The translations under genes and the position numbers were made by a program. A stretch of 64,000 nucleotides of DNA, taken from positions 78,672-142,671 of the forward strand of contig NZ_VITR01000018.1 in assembly GCF_007827955.1 (NCBI RefSeq). The letters are read 5' to 3'. The first letter of the stretch is position 1; each line of letters opens with the position of its first letter. The DNA comes from Nitrospirillum pindoramense (GTDB lineage: Bacteria; Pseudomonadota; Alphaproteobacteria; Azospirillales; Azospirillaceae). The notes below the pieces were generated by a model. The model did not search any database and was not told the origin of the DNA. It was given only the letters and a program-made list of their open reading frames with translations. Below, one piece after another: positions 50,306 through 59,281 of this stretch.

Positions 50306-51268
50306 CTAACCCAGCTTCAGGCCCACGTCCCAATAGGGGTTGGGGCCGAAGCGGTCGGCCAGGAAGTCGACGAAGACGCGCACCTTGGATGACAGGTGAC
50401 GGTTGGCGGGGAAGACGGCGTTGATGGCGCTGCGCGTCACCGCCCATTCCTGCAGGATGGGAACCACCTTGCCCTCCGCCAGGGCCTTGCCGCAGATGAA
50501 GGTGGGCAGGGCGATGATGCCGACGCCGGCGCACGCCGCCTGCAGCAGCACGTCGCCGTTGTTGGCGCGCAGGCGGGAGTTCACCTTGACCAGGCGGGTG
50601 GCGGCATCCAGGTCGTGGTTGCCGCCACGCGGCGCCCCGGGGGTCAGCGGCGTGGTACGGAACAGCCATTGGGCCCCTTGCGGCAGGTTGGTGTAGACTA
50701 GGCAATCATGCTGGGCCAAGTCCTCCGGCGCGCGGGGCACGCCGCGCCGGGTCAGGTAGGCCGGGCTGGCCGCATGCACCAGCCGGGCGGGGCAGAGGCG
50801 GCGGGCCACCAGGGTGCTGTCCTTCAACTGTCCGATGCGGATCGCGACGTCATACCCCTCGTCCACCAGGTCGACGAAGCGGTCGTTCAAATCCATCTCC
50901 ACCTCGATCGCCGGGAAGGCGGACAGGAAGTCGGCGATGGCGGGCGCCAGGTGCTGCATGCCGAACGTCATGGGCGCCGCCACCTTCAGCACGCCGCGCG
51001 GGGCGGCGTGCAGGCTGGCGACGGAACGGTCGGCGTCGTCCACGTCGGCCAGGATCTGCTGCACCCGGGCCAGGTAGGTCTCCCCCGCCTCGGTAAGGCT
51101 GATGCGCCGCGTGGTGCGGTTCAGCAGTCGGGCGCCCAGCCGTGCCTCCAGGTCCGTCATGCGCCGGCTGGCGGCGGAGCGGGACAGGCCCAGCTTGGCC
51201 GCCGCCACGGTGAAGCTGCGGGTTTCGGCCACGCGGGCGAACAGGGCCATGTCGTCCAGGCGGTCCAT
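50306..51268 (-). CDS. LysR family transcriptional regulator
   Basis: 320 residues. The winged helix-turn-helix is [34 protein letters not shown] (about 7-40, given as one pattern in parts), followed by the two-lobe substrate-binding domain ([41 protein letters not shown]). This is the subgroup that commonly regulates divergent oxidoreductase genes. It is divergent from wrbA with a perfect T-N11-A inverted repeat between. The inducer is unknown. Confidence 0.92.
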   Translation of the reverse strand: MDRLDDMALFARVAETRSFTVAAAKLGLSRSAASRRMTDLEARLGARLLNRTTRRISLTEAGETYLARVQQILADVDDADRSVASLHAAPRGVLKVAAPMTFGMQHLAPAIADFLSAFPAIEVEMDLNDRFVDLVDEGYDVAIRIGQLKDSTLVARRLCPARLVHAASPAYLTRRGVPRAPEDLAQHDCLVYTNLPQGAQWLFRTTPLTPGAPRGGNHDLDAATRLVKVNSRLRANNGDVLLQAACAGVGIIALPTFICGKALAEGKVVPILQEWAVTRSAINAVFPANRHLSSKVRVFVDFLADRFGPNPYWDVGLKLG

Positions 51269-51294
51269 GTCAGGTCTCTCGCGGGCTGTGCCAG

Positions 51295-51319
51295 AATTGT
51301 TGCAAAAGGCGGAACAATT
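51295..51319. promoter_or_regulatory. LysR-type operator between the LysR gene and wrbA
   Basis: AATTGTT-N11-AACAATT is a perfect inverted repeat with 7-base arms and the T-N11-A core typical of LysR recognition sites. It lies 27 bp from the LysR start and 116 bp from wrbA. AT-rich arms stand out against the local GC content. Confidence 0.7.
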
Positions 51320-51434
51320 TTATGCCCAGTCGCCTGATTATCCGCAACGGGGAACGCGGGTATGGTTCCTTCATCGCAACGCCGCGCGCCACGCCCCGCA
51401 CCAACGCCGGCTGAACCGTTTGATGGAGATGGCA

Positions 51435-52037
51435 ATGGCCAAGGTTCTCGTCCTCTACTACAGCAGCTACGGTCATATCGAGACGATGGCCAAGGCCGTG
51501 GCCGAAGGGGCCGCGTCCGTGGCCGGCACCGAGGTGGTGGTGAAGCGCGTGCCGGAGCTGGTTCCGGCCGAGGTCGCGCAGAAGGCCGGCATCAAGCTGG
51601 ACCAGGAGGCGCCCATCGCCACGGTGGATGAGCTGCCGCAGTACGACGCCATCATCTTCGGCACCCCCACCCGCTTCGGCATGATGGCCTCGCAGATGCG
51701 CAACTTCCTGGACCAGACGGGCGGCCTGTGGTTCAAGGGCGCGCTGATCGGCAAGGTGGGCAGCGTCTTCGCCTCCTCCGCCACCCAGCACGGCGGCCAG
51801 GAAAGCACCATCCTGTCCTTCCACACCACGCTGCTGCACCAAGGCATGGTGGTGGTGGGCCTGCCCTACAGCTTCCAGGGCCAGACCGACAATTCGCAGG
51901 TGACGGGCGGCAGCCCCTACGGCGCCACCACCATCGCCAACGGCGACGGCTCGCGCCAGCCCAGCGAGAACGAGCTGGCCGGCGCCCGCTTCCAGGGCGC
52001 CCATGTCGCGAAGATCGCCGCCAAGCTGGCCGGCTGA
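51435..52037 (+). CDS. wrbA: NAD(P)H:quinone oxidoreductase WrbA
   Basis: 200 residues, flavodoxin-like. The FMN phosphate loop is [15 protein letters not shown] (about 8-22), with [24 protein letters not shown] and [24 protein letters not shown], both WrbA hallmarks (given in parts). It reduces quinones by two electrons, avoiding semiquinone radicals. ATG 51435 has GGAG seven bases upstream. Divergent LysR control is likely. Confidence 0.93.
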   Translation: MAKVLVLYYSSYGHIETMAKAVAEGAASVAGTEVVVKRVPELVPAEVAQKAGIKLDQEAPIATVDELPQYDAIIFGTPTRFGMMASQMRNFLDQTGGLWFKGALIGKVGSVFASSATQHGGQESTILSFHTTLLHQGMVVVGLPYSFQGQTDNSQVTGGSPYGATTIANGDGSRQPSENELAGARFQGAHVAKIAAKLAG

Positions 52038-52059
52038 TCTTAATAAAAGACGCAAGCGG

Positions 52060-52087
52060 CGGGCCGTCCCTTCCCAGGGGCGGCCCG
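52060..52087 (+). terminator. Terminator after wrbA
   Basis: CGGGCCGTCCC (52060-52070) pairs with GGGGCGGCCCG (52077-52087) with one mismatch. The tail TTCGCATTTCC is weakly T-rich. Confidence 0.6.
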
Positions 52088-52194
52088 TTCGCATTTCCGA
52101 GAACGCTTGCGGTTCCGGCGCCGCCGTCTCATATCCTGCCCCAGACGTTGGCCCAGGGTGTTGACCCAGGGTGTGAATGCGAAGGGGTGGGGGA

Positions 52195-52611
52195 ATGCCC
52201 GCAAGGGACGCTTTGCCAGGGAACGTGTTGACAAGGGATGCCCGGCTGCGGGTGGTGGTCGCCGGCATCATCGGCGCGCTGGCGGTGGCGGCCGGCGCCT
52301 ATGCCGTCCACGGCCTGGGTGCCGTGCGCGACGCCCACGCCGTCGGGCTGTGGCAGACGGCCAGCCAGTATCAATTGATGCACGCCGGGGTGACCGTGGC
52401 GGCGGCGCTGGGCGGGCAGGTGCTGCACCGGCGGCTGGCGGCGCTGGCGGGTTGGCTGTTCCTGCTGGGCTGTGTGCTGTTCGGCGGCGCCCTTTATGGC
52501 CTGGGCTGGTGGGGCCCCAGCCCGCTGGGCGCGGTGGCGCCGGTGGGGGGCATGAGCTTCATCCTGGGCTGGCTGCTCCTGGCCGCCGCGGCGCTGAAGG
52601 CCCCACGATGA
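52195..52611 (+). CDS. DUF423 family membrane protein
   Basis: 138 residues, about four transmembrane helices. The family pattern is present: AGAYAVHGLGA, then LWQTASQYQLMHAGVTVAAAL, and a final GGMSFILGWLLLAAAAL. Function unknown. ATG 52195 has a good purine-rich site (AAGGGGTGGGGG); an in-frame ATG at 52177 lacks one. It overlaps the next gene by four bases (ATGA). Confidence 0.8.
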   Translation: MPARDALPGNVLTRDARLRVVVAGIIGALAVAAGAYAVHGLGAVRDAHAVGLWQTASQYQLMHAGVTVAAALGGQVLHRRLAALAGWLFLLGCVLFGGALYGLGWWGPSPLGAVAPVGGMSFILGWLLLAAAALKAPR

Positions 52612-52838
52612 ACGCCCCGGATGCCCGCCTGGACGCCCGTGGCCTGGTTTGTCCCCTGCCGGTCCTGCGGGCGCGCAAGGCGCTGATGGCCATGGCGCCC
52701 GGGGCTGTTCTGACCCTGCTGGCCACCGATCAGGCCGCCCGGCGCGACGTTCCGGCCTTCTGCCAGTCGGCCGGCCATGTCCTGGTGGCGGTGGATGAGG
52801 CGGACGGGGTGCTGACCTTCACGATACGCCGGGCTTGA
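52608..52838 (+). CDS. TusA-like sulfurtransferase family protein
   Basis: 76 residues. LDARGLVCPLPVLRARKAL carries the single catalytic cysteine of the CPxP signature (Cys15), followed by VLTLLATDQAARRDVPAFC and a C-terminal strand FTIRR. TusA-type proteins carry persulfide sulfur for tRNA thiolation or other pathways. It overlaps the DUF423 stop, so the two are translationally coupled. Which sulfur pathway it serves is not visible here. Confidence 0.88.
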   Translation: MNAPDARLDARGLVCPLPVLRARKALMAMAPGAVLTLLATDQAARRDVPAFCQSAGHVLVAVDEADGVLTFTIRRA

Positions 52839-52953
52839 ACCCCCTGATTTGGATCATTCTAGAGTCAGGACGCCGGTTAGGCACTGGCGGCCGATCCGCC
52901 GCATCGGTGATGATGCGGGCAATAATAAGCGGGCATGCGAGGAAACGGTCACC

Positions 52954-53883
52954 ATGGCGACGGCGTTGTTCACCCACTGGTCCTGCCTGGAACATGAGAC
53001 GGGACCGGGCCACCCGGAATGTCCGGCCCGCCTGTCGGCCGTGCTGCGCGCGCTGGATGCCGAACGCTTCCAATACCTGGACCGGCGGCAGGCGCCGCGC
53101 GCCACGCTGGACCAGATCGAGCGGGTGCACACGCCGGATCTGGTGGCCCGCCTGCAGGCCTCCATTCCCATCACCGGCATCGTGTCGCTGGATGGCGATA
53201 CCGTCCTGTCCCCCGGCTCCTTCGAGGCGGCGTTGCACGCCGCCGGTGCCGTCTGCGCCGCCGTGGACGCGGTGATGGCGGGGGAGGTGCGCAACGCCTT
53301 CTGCGCCGTGCGCCCGCCGGGGCACCATGCCGAACCGGGCCAATCCATGGGCTTCTGCCTGTTCAACAATGTCGGCGTGGGGGCGGAGCATGCCCGCTTC
53401 GCCCATGGCCTGCGCCGGGTCGCCATCGTCGATTTCGACGTCCACCACGGCAACGGCAGCCAGACCCTGGCGGAGCACGACCCCGACCTGTTCTATGGGT
53501 CCACCCACGAATGGCCGCTCTATCCTGGCACCGGCGCCTTGGGCGACACGGGCGATTATGGGACGGTGGTGAACGTGCTGCTGCGCGCCGGCTCCACCGG
53601 GGCGGAGTTCCGCGAGGGCATGAAAACCCGCCTGCTGCCGGCCCTGGACGCCTTCGCCCCGGAACTTATCTTCATTTCCGCGGGTTTCGACGCCCACCGC
53701 GCCGATCCCTTGGCCGACCTGGGGCTGGTGGAGGATGATTTCGCCTGGATAACGGCGGAGATCGCGGCCCTGGCCGCCCGCCATTGCCAGGGCCGCTTGG
53801 TCTCCACCCTGGAAGGGGGCTATGATCCGATGGCGCTGGCGTCCTGTGTCGCCGCCCATGTGGGTACCCTGATGGAGGTTTGA
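52954..53883 (+). CDS. Histone deacetylase family protein (acetylpolyamine amidohydrolase-like)
   Basis: 309 residues, class II-type deacetylase fold. Start MATALFTHWSCLEHETGPGHPECPARL. Active site RPPGHHAEPGQSMGFCLFNN (His pair about 128-129), zinc ligands in VDFDVHHGNGSQ (Asp/His about 165-167) and GFDAHRADPLADL (Asp about 253). It removes acetyl groups from polyamines or lysines; the substrate cannot be told. ATG 52954 has GAGGAAACGG upstream. Confidence 0.9.
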   Translation: MATALFTHWSCLEHETGPGHPECPARLSAVLRALDAERFQYLDRRQAPRATLDQIERVHTPDLVARLQASIPITGIVSLDGDTVLSPGSFEAALHAAGAVCAAVDAVMAGEVRNAFCAVRPPGHHAEPGQSMGFCLFNNVGVGAEHARFAHGLRRVAIVDFDVHHGNGSQTLAEHDPDLFYGSTHEWPLYPGTGALGDTGDYGTVVNVLLRAGSTGAEFREGMKTRLLPALDAFAPELIFISAGFDAHRADPLADLGLVEDDFAWITAEIAALAARHCQGRLVSTLEGGYDPMALASCVAAHVGTLMEV

Positions 53884-54057
53884 GGCAGGCGGGGGACACA
53901 CGCCCGCCACCCGTGGTAGGACAGCCTCCCGGCCACGATGCTTGCGGGCGGGGGCCGCCCGGTCCTACAGTCACCCGCGTGTGATTTGGACGCGCCCGTG
54001 CGCCCAGCCTGTTTTCCCGGCGTTGCCTGTTTCCCTCGCGTTGATAGTGGACCCTTC

Positions 54058-54309
54058 ATGACCGAACTGACCTTGCCGGCCGATATCAAGGCCATGAGCT
54101 TCGAGGACGCCTTGGGTGAGCTGGAGCGTATCGTGCGCCAGCTGGAGGACGGCAAGGCCAAGCTGGACGACGCCATCGGTTTTTATGAGCGCGGCACGCT
54201 GCTGAAACGCCATTGCGAGGGCAAGCTGCGGGAGGCGCAGGAAAAGGTCGACCGCATCACCCTGGGCGGCGACGGAACGGTGGGCATGGAGCCGGCCCGC
54301 ATCGACTAA
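54058..54309 (+). CDS. xseB: Exodeoxyribonuclease VII small subunit
   Basis: 83 residues. SFEDALGELERIVRQLEDGKAKLDDAIGFYERG is the XseB helical hairpin signature, followed by CEGKLREAQEKVDRI (both given as patterns). It forms the processive nuclease with XseA, encoded elsewhere. First gene of the conserved xseB-ispA-dxs-tlyA order; ispA begins 31 bp later. Confidence 0.92.
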   Translation: MTELTLPADIKAMSFEDALGELERIVRQLEDGKAKLDDAIGFYERGTLLKRHCEGKLREAQEKVDRITLGGDGTVGMEPARID

Positions 54310-54340
54310 GCCCGTACCCTTACGCCCTGAGTGTGCCCTG

Positions 54341-55240
54341 ATGCCCAGCCTGCCCAAAACCCTTACCGTCGCCATGGCGGACACCGTCGAACAGGTGGAA
54401 ACCGCCATCGACATCCTGCTGCCCCGTAGCAGCATGGCGGAAGCCAAGCTGTATGAGGCCATGCGCTATGGTTGCCTGGGCGGGGGCAAGCGGCTGCGGC
54501 CCTTCCTGGTCATGGAAAGCGCCCGCCTGTTCGGCGTCAGCCCGGCCTGCGCCCTGCGGGTGGCGGCGGCGGTGGAGTTCGTCCACTGCTATTCCCTGGT
54601 CCATGACGACCTGCCGGCCATGGACGACGCCAGCCTGCGCCGGGGGCGGCCCACCGTGCACCGGGAGTTCGACGAGGCCACCGCCATCCTGGCGGGCGAC
54701 GCCCTGCTGACCGCGGCGTTCGAGGTGCTGACCGATGCCGAGACGCATGAGGATCCGCGCGTGCGCTGCGCCCTGGTGTCGGCGCTGGCCAAGGCGTCCG
54801 GCCCGCGCGGCATGGTCGGCGGCCAGATGCTGGACCTGATCGCGGAAACCCAGTCCCTGGACATCGGCGCCATCACCCGGCTGCAGCGGATGAAGACCGG
54901 CGAGCTGATCGCCTTCTCCGCCACGGCCGGCGCCATCCTGGGCCGCGCCTCCCCGCCGCAATTCCACGCCCTTCAGGCCTACGCCCATGATCTGGGCCTG
55001 GCCTTCCAGATCGCCGACGACCTTCTGGACGTGGAAGGGACGGAGGCAGAGACCGGCAAGTCCGTGGGCCGTGACAAGCCGGCGGGCAAGGCGACCTTCG
55101 TGTCCATCCTGGGGCTGGACCGGGCGCGCGATCAGGCCGGCCGCCTGGCCGACCAGGCCACCCGCCACCTGGAGATTTTCGAGGGCCGGGCGTCGATGTT
55201 GCAGGCGGTGGCGCGCTTCGTTGTGGATCGGCGATCTTAA
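54341..55240 (+). CDS. ispA: Farnesyl (geranyl) diphosphate synthase
   Basis: 299 residues, trans-prenyltransferase. First Asp-rich motif DDLPAMDD (HDDLPAMDD, about 87-94) of the type with two extra residues, second DDLLD (IADDLLDVEG, about 227). FQIADD and KATFVS-type end motifs are present. It builds C15 prenyl diphosphate from IPP and DMAPP. It directly precedes dxs, whose pathway supplies the substrates. Confidence 0.93.
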   Translation: MPSLPKTLTVAMADTVEQVETAIDILLPRSSMAEAKLYEAMRYGCLGGGKRLRPFLVMESARLFGVSPACALRVAAAVEFVHCYSLVHDDLPAMDDASLRRGRPTVHREFDEATAILAGDALLTAAFEVLTDAETHEDPRVRCALVSALAKASGPRGMVGGQMLDLIAETQSLDIGAITRLQRMKTGELIAFSATAGAILGRASPPQFHALQAYAHDLGLAFQIADDLLDVEGTEAETGKSVGRDKPAGKATFVSILGLDRARDQAGRLADQATRHLEIFEGRASMLQAVARFVVDRRS

Positions 55241-55265
55241 GAAAAGTTTGATTGGGAGCCGATGA

Positions 55266-57182
55266 ATGGCGACGAAGACCCCGTTGTTGGACCAGTGTCC
55301 GACGCCTGACCGTTTGCGCGCGCTGCGTCCAGAGCAGCTGCGCCAGGTTGCGGACGAGCTGCGTTCCGAGACCATCGACGCGGTGTCGGTGACGGGTGGT
55401 CACCTGGGCGCCGGCCTGGGTGTGGTGGAACTGACGGTGGCGCTGCACTATGTGTTCGACACGCCGGCGGACCGCATCATCTGGGACGTGGGTCACCAGG
55501 CCTATCCGCACAAGATCCTGACGGGCCGGCGCGACCGCATCCGCACGCTGCGGCAGGGCGGGGGGCTGTCTGGCTTCACCCGCCGGTCGGAGAGCGAGTA
55601 CGACCCGTTCGGGGCGGCGCACAGCTCCACCTCCATCTCCGCCGGCCTGGGCATGGCGGTGGCCCGCGACCTGGCGGGCGGGAACAATCACGTCATCGCC
55701 GTGATCGGCGACGGGTCGATCTCCGCCGGCATGGCCTATGAGGCGATGAACAACGCCGGCGCCCTGGGCTCGCGCCTGGTGGTGATCCTGAACGACAACG
55801 ACATGTCGATCGCGCCGCCGGTAGGTGCCGTGTCGGGCTATCTGGCCAAGCTGGTCAGCAGCAGCCAGTACCGCCACCTGCGCAACATCGGCCGCCAGGT
55901 GGCGGAACACCTGCCCCGTCCGCTGCAGAACGCGGCGCGCCGGGTGGAGGAATACGCCCGGGGCATGGTCATGGGCGGGACGCTGTTCGAGGAGCTGGGC
56001 TTCTATTACGTCGGGCCCATCGACGGTCATGACCTGGACCAGCTGGTGCCCATCCTGGAGAACATCCGGGATGAGCCGAACGGCCGCCCGGTGCTGATCC
56101 ACGCGGTGACGCAGAAGGGCAAGGGCTACGCGCCGGCCGAAGCGTCGGCGGACAAGCTGCACGCGGTGGGACGGTTCGACGTGGTGACGGGCGCCCAGGC
56201 CAAGGCCAAGGCGAACGCGCCGACCTATACCCGTGTCTTCGCCGACGCCCTGATGAAGGAGGCCAAGGCCGACGACAAGGTGGTGGCGATCACGGCGGCG
56301 ATGCCGTCGGGCACGGGCCTGGACCTGTTCGGCCAGGCCTTCCCCACGCGCACCTTCGACGTGGGCATCGCTGAGCAGCACGCTGTGACCTTCGCCGCCG
56401 GCATGGCCACGGAGGGCTACAAGCCCTTCGTGGCCATCTACTCGACCTTCCTGCAGCGCGGCTATGACCAGCTGGTGCATGATGTGTCGATCCAGAACCT
56501 GCCGGTGCGCTTCGCCATGGACCGGGCGGGCCTGGTGGGAGCGGACGGCGCCACGCACGCCGGCGCGTTCGACCTGGCCTATCTGTGCTGCCTGCCCAAC
56601 ATGGTGGTGATGGCGGCGGCGGACGAGGCGGAGCTGGTGCACATGGTGGCGACCAGCGTGGCCTACGACGCCGGCCCCATCGCGCTGCGCTATCCGCGCG
56701 GCGAGGGCGTGGGCGTGGAGATGCCGGAGAAGGGCGAGATTCTGCCCATCGGCAAGGGCCGCATCGTGCGTGAGGGCAACACGGTGGCCATCCTGAGCCT
56801 GGGCACCCGCCTGGGCGAGGCCTTGAAGGCGGCCGAGGACCTGGCGGTGCGGGGCCTGTCGACGACGGTGGCGGACGCGCGCTTCGCCAAGCCGATCGAC
56901 AAGGAACTGGTGCGTCGCCTGGCGGTTGAGCACGATGTGCTGGTGACCATCGAAGAAGGCTCGGTGGGCGGCTTCGGCGCCCAGGTCATGCAGTTCCTGG
57001 CGGAGGAGGGGCTGTTCGACACCGGCCTGAAGTTCCGCCCCATGGTGCTGCCCGACCACTATCAGGAACACGACAACCCGGCCAAGCAGTATGACGAGGC
57101 CGGCCTCAACGCCAACGGCATCGTCGATACCGTCATCAAGGCGCTGGGCAGTCAGGCGGCGGCGCGGACGCCCAACGCCTGA
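55266..57182 (+). CDS. dxs: 1-deoxy-D-xylulose-5-phosphate synthase
   Basis: 638 residues. The thiamine-diphosphate motif is [18 protein letters not shown]...ILNDND (about 151-178). The catalytic glutamate region is [17 protein letters not shown] and the transketolase C-terminal domain ends with [16 protein letters not shown]. It makes DXP from pyruvate and glyceraldehyde-3-phosphate, the entry to the MEP isoprenoid pathway. 25 bp after ispA; it overlaps tlyA by one base. Confidence 0.96.
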   Translation: MATKTPLLDQCPTPDRLRALRPEQLRQVADELRSETIDAVSVTGGHLGAGLGVVELTVALHYVFDTPADRIIWDVGHQAYPHKILTGRRDRIRTLRQGGGLSGFTRRSESEYDPFGAAHSSTSISAGLGMAVARDLAGGNNHVIAVIGDGSISAGMAYEAMNNAGALGSRLVVILNDNDMSIAPPVGAVSGYLAKLVSSSQYRHLRNIGRQVAEHLPRPLQNAARRVEEYARGMVMGGTLFEELGFYYVGPIDGHDLDQLVPILENIRDEPNGRPVLIHAVTQKGKGYAPAEASADKLHAVGRFDVVTGAQAKAKANAPTYTRVFADALMKEAKADDKVVAITAAMPSGTGLDLFGQAFPTRTFDVGIAEQHAVTFAAGMATEGYKPFVAIYSTFLQRGYDQLVHDVSIQNLPVRFAMDRAGLVGADGATHAGAFDLAYLCCLPNMVVMAAADEAELVHMVATSVAYDAGPIALRYPRGEGVGVEMPEKGEILPIGKGRIVREGNTVAILSLGTRLGEALKAAEDLAVRGLSTTVADARFAKPIDKELVRRLAVEHDVLVTIEEGSVGGFGAQVMQFLAEEGLFDTGLKFRPMVLPDHYQEHDNPAKQYDEAGLNANGIVDTVIKALGSQAAARTPNA

Positions 57183-57976
57183 TGTCGGAGGAAAGCCCGC
57201 AGAAGGCTCAAGAGCCTGGTAAGAAGCCGGGCCAAAAGCCTGGCAAGATCCGGGTGGACCAGGCCCTGGTGGAACGCGGCCTGGTGGAAAGCCGCGCCCG
57301 GGCCCAGGCGCTGGTGCTGGCCGGCCTGGTCTATGCCGACACCTTGCGCATCGACAAGCCGGGCCAGACCATTCCCGCCGACAAGCCCCTGACCCTGAAG
57401 GGCCAGGATCACCCCTGGGTGTCGCGCGGCGGGCTGAAGCTGGTGCATGGCCTGGATCATTTCGGGTTCGATCCAAAAGGCGTGACCGCCATCGATGTGG
57501 GCGCCAGCACCGGCGGCTTCACCGACGTGCTGCTGACCCGGGGGGCCGCCAAGGTCTATGCCGTGGATGTCGGCCATGGTCAGTTGGCGTGGAAGCTGCG
57601 CACGGATCCGCGCGTGGTGGTCATGGAAAAGACCAATGCCCGGCACCTGACGGCCGCCGACATCCCCGATCCCATTGGCATGGTGGTGTGCGACGCCAGC
57701 TTCATCGGCCTCGCCACCGTGCTGCCGGCGGCCCTGGATTTGGTTCAGCCCGGTGGCGCGCTGGTGGCCCTGATCAAGCCGCAGTTCGAGGTGGGCAAGG
57801 GCCGCGTGGGAAAGGGCGGCGTGGTGCGCGAGCCGGAACTGCACCAGGAGGTTTGCGACGCCGTCGTCGCCTGGCTGTCGGCCCGTCCCGGCTGGACCGT
57901 CCTGGGCGTGGACCCCAGCCCTATCCTGGGGCCCGAGGGCAACAAGGAATTCCTGATCGGCGCCCGGCGGGATTGA
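57182..57976 (+). CDS. tlyA: TlyA family RNA methyltransferase
   Basis: 264 residues. A Lys/Pro-rich N-terminus, S4 RNA-binding domain (IRVDQALVERGLVESRARAQ, about 22-41), then an FtsJ-type Rossmann methyltransferase (AIDVGASTGGFTDVLLTRGA; AVDVGHGQLAWKLR; VCDASFIGLATVLP). Family members 2'-O-methylate 16S and 23S rRNA. The start overlaps the dxs stop (TGATG). Two hairpins follow. Confidence 0.92.
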   Translation: MSEESPQKAQEPGKKPGQKPGKIRVDQALVERGLVESRARAQALVLAGLVYADTLRIDKPGQTIPADKPLTLKGQDHPWVSRGGLKLVHGLDHFGFDPKGVTAIDVGASTGGFTDVLLTRGAAKVYAVDVGHGQLAWKLRTDPRVVVMEKTNARHLTAADIPDPIGMVVCDASFIGLATVLPAALDLVQPGGALVALIKPQFEVGKGRVGKGGVVREPELHQEVCDAVVAWLSARPGWTVLGVDPSPILGPEGNKEFLIGARRD

Positions 57977-57979
57977 TAC

Positions 57980-58022
57980 GAGCGGCATGAGATTCATGCC
58001 GCTCTAGGCCCCGACTGGGGCC
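57980..58022. terminator. Two hairpins between convergent tlyA and terC
   Basis: GAGCGGCATGA-GAT-TCATGCCGCTC (57980-58004) is a perfect 11-bp stem with a 3-base loop. GGCCCC-GACT-GGGGCC (58007-58022) follows directly. No T run. Confidence 0.6.
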
Positions 58023-58041
58023 GCCCAGAGCTTGAGGGCGC

Positions 58042-59148
58042 CTAAGCTAGCAGCTTCAGCGCATCGGCCGGGGTGGCGACGCCCAGCACTTGGCCTTGCG
58101 CGTCCATGACCACCACCAGTTCCGCCCCCATGTCGCGCATCAGGGCCAGCACCGACCGTGCCGACTGATCCGGTCGGGCCACCACGGGGGCCAGGGCCTC
58201 GTCGCCCGTGACCATTTCCCCCGCCATCACCCGCTTCACCAGGTCATGGCTGGCGGCGAAGCCCAGCACGGTGTCCAGGCCATCGCGGCCCAGGATGACG
58301 TGGCTGTGGTTCAGCGCCAGGACCGCCTCGCGCACCTCATCCTGGCCTGCCGACAGATCCACCCATTCCACGGCGTCGCGCGGGGTCATCACTGTGGCGA
58401 TGGTGGCCTCGCCCGGGGCGGCGGCGCCCGGCTTGGCCTGCTTGCGCCGGCCGATCTGGTTGGCGGCCTCGATCAGGATGGAAAAGCCGATGGCGGCGTA
58501 GAGGTAGCCCTTAGGGATATGCAGGCCCAGGCCTTCCGCCACCAGGCTGAAGCCGATCATCAGCAGGAAGCCCAGCCCCAGGATGATGACGGTGGGATGG
58601 CGGGAGATGAAGGCCATCAGCGGCTTGGACGCCACCAGCATGACCACCATGGCGATGCAGACGGCGGCCACCATGACCGGCAGTTCGTCGACCATGCCGA
58701 CGGCGGTGATGACGCTGTCCAGCGAGAACACGGCGTCCAGCAGCACGATCTGCACCACCGCGCGCCAGAAGGCGTTGGCGGCGGTGCCGGCCTTGGGGCC
58801 GTGGTGCGCCGCCCCGCCCTCCAGCCGCTCATGCAGCTCCATCGTGCCCTTGGCCAAGAGAAAGGCGCCACCTAAGACCAGGATGAGGTCGCGGCCCGAG
58901 AGCGGGAAGCCGGCGACGCTGAACAGCGGCTCGGTCAGCGTCACGATCCAGGAGATGGAGAACAGCAGCAGCAGGCGCATGATCAGCGCCAGCGACAGGC
59001 CCACCAGGCGCACGCGGTTGCGCTGCTCCGCTGGCAGCTTGTCGGCGACGATGGCGATGAAGACCAGATTGTCGATGCCGAGGACGACTTCGAGGGAGAC
59101 CAGGGTCAGCAGCCCGAGCCAGATGCCGGGATCGGCAAGGAAGTCCAT
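58042..59148 (-). CDS. TerC family integral membrane protein with C-terminal CBS-like domain
   Basis: 368 residues. TerC core with seven or eight transmembrane helices. The conserved acidic motifs are [20 protein letters not shown] (about 20-39) and [18 protein letters not shown] (about 138-155), whose aspartates suggest divalent metal transport. After about residue 240 comes a CBS-like domain ([16 protein letters not shown]). TerC relatives export Mn or support secreted metalloenzymes; whether tellurium matters is doubtful. Confidence 0.88.
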   Translation of the reverse strand: MDFLADPGIWLGLLTLVSLEVVLGIDNLVFIAIVADKLPAEQRNRVRLVGLSLALIMRLLLLFSISWIVTLTEPLFSVAGFPLSGRDLILVLGGAFLLAKGTMELHERLEGGAAHHGPKAGTAANAFWRAVVQIVLLDAVFSLDSVITAVGMVDELPVMVAAVCIAMVVMLVASKPLMAFISRHPTVIILGLGFLLMIGFSLVAEGLGLHIPKGYLYAAIGFSILIEAANQIGRRKQAKPGAAAPGEATIATVMTPRDAVEWVDLSAGQDEVREAVLALNHSHVILGRDGLDTVLGFAASHDLVKRVMAGEMVTGDEALAPVVARPDQSARSVLALMRDMGAELVVVMDAQGQVLGVATPADALKLLA

Positions 59149-59231
59149 CAGGGGGGGGCCTGTTCGTTGTGAGCCTGTGAGATAGGGACGATTTGTCGCA
59201 CCTGCCAGGGCAAGTCGCGCAAATTCAACAG

Positions 59232-59267
59232 AAAGCCCCCGGCCGGTGCAACCGGGCCGGGGGCTTT
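59232..59267 (-). terminator. Strong terminator of sppA
   Basis: A perfect 13-bp stem (59232-59244 with 59255-59267, AAAGCCCCCGGCC) with a self-pairing loop. On the minus strand the stem ends in TTT. It lies 15 bases after the sppA stop. Confidence 0.8.
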
Positions 59268-59281
59268 CCCATCATCATCGG

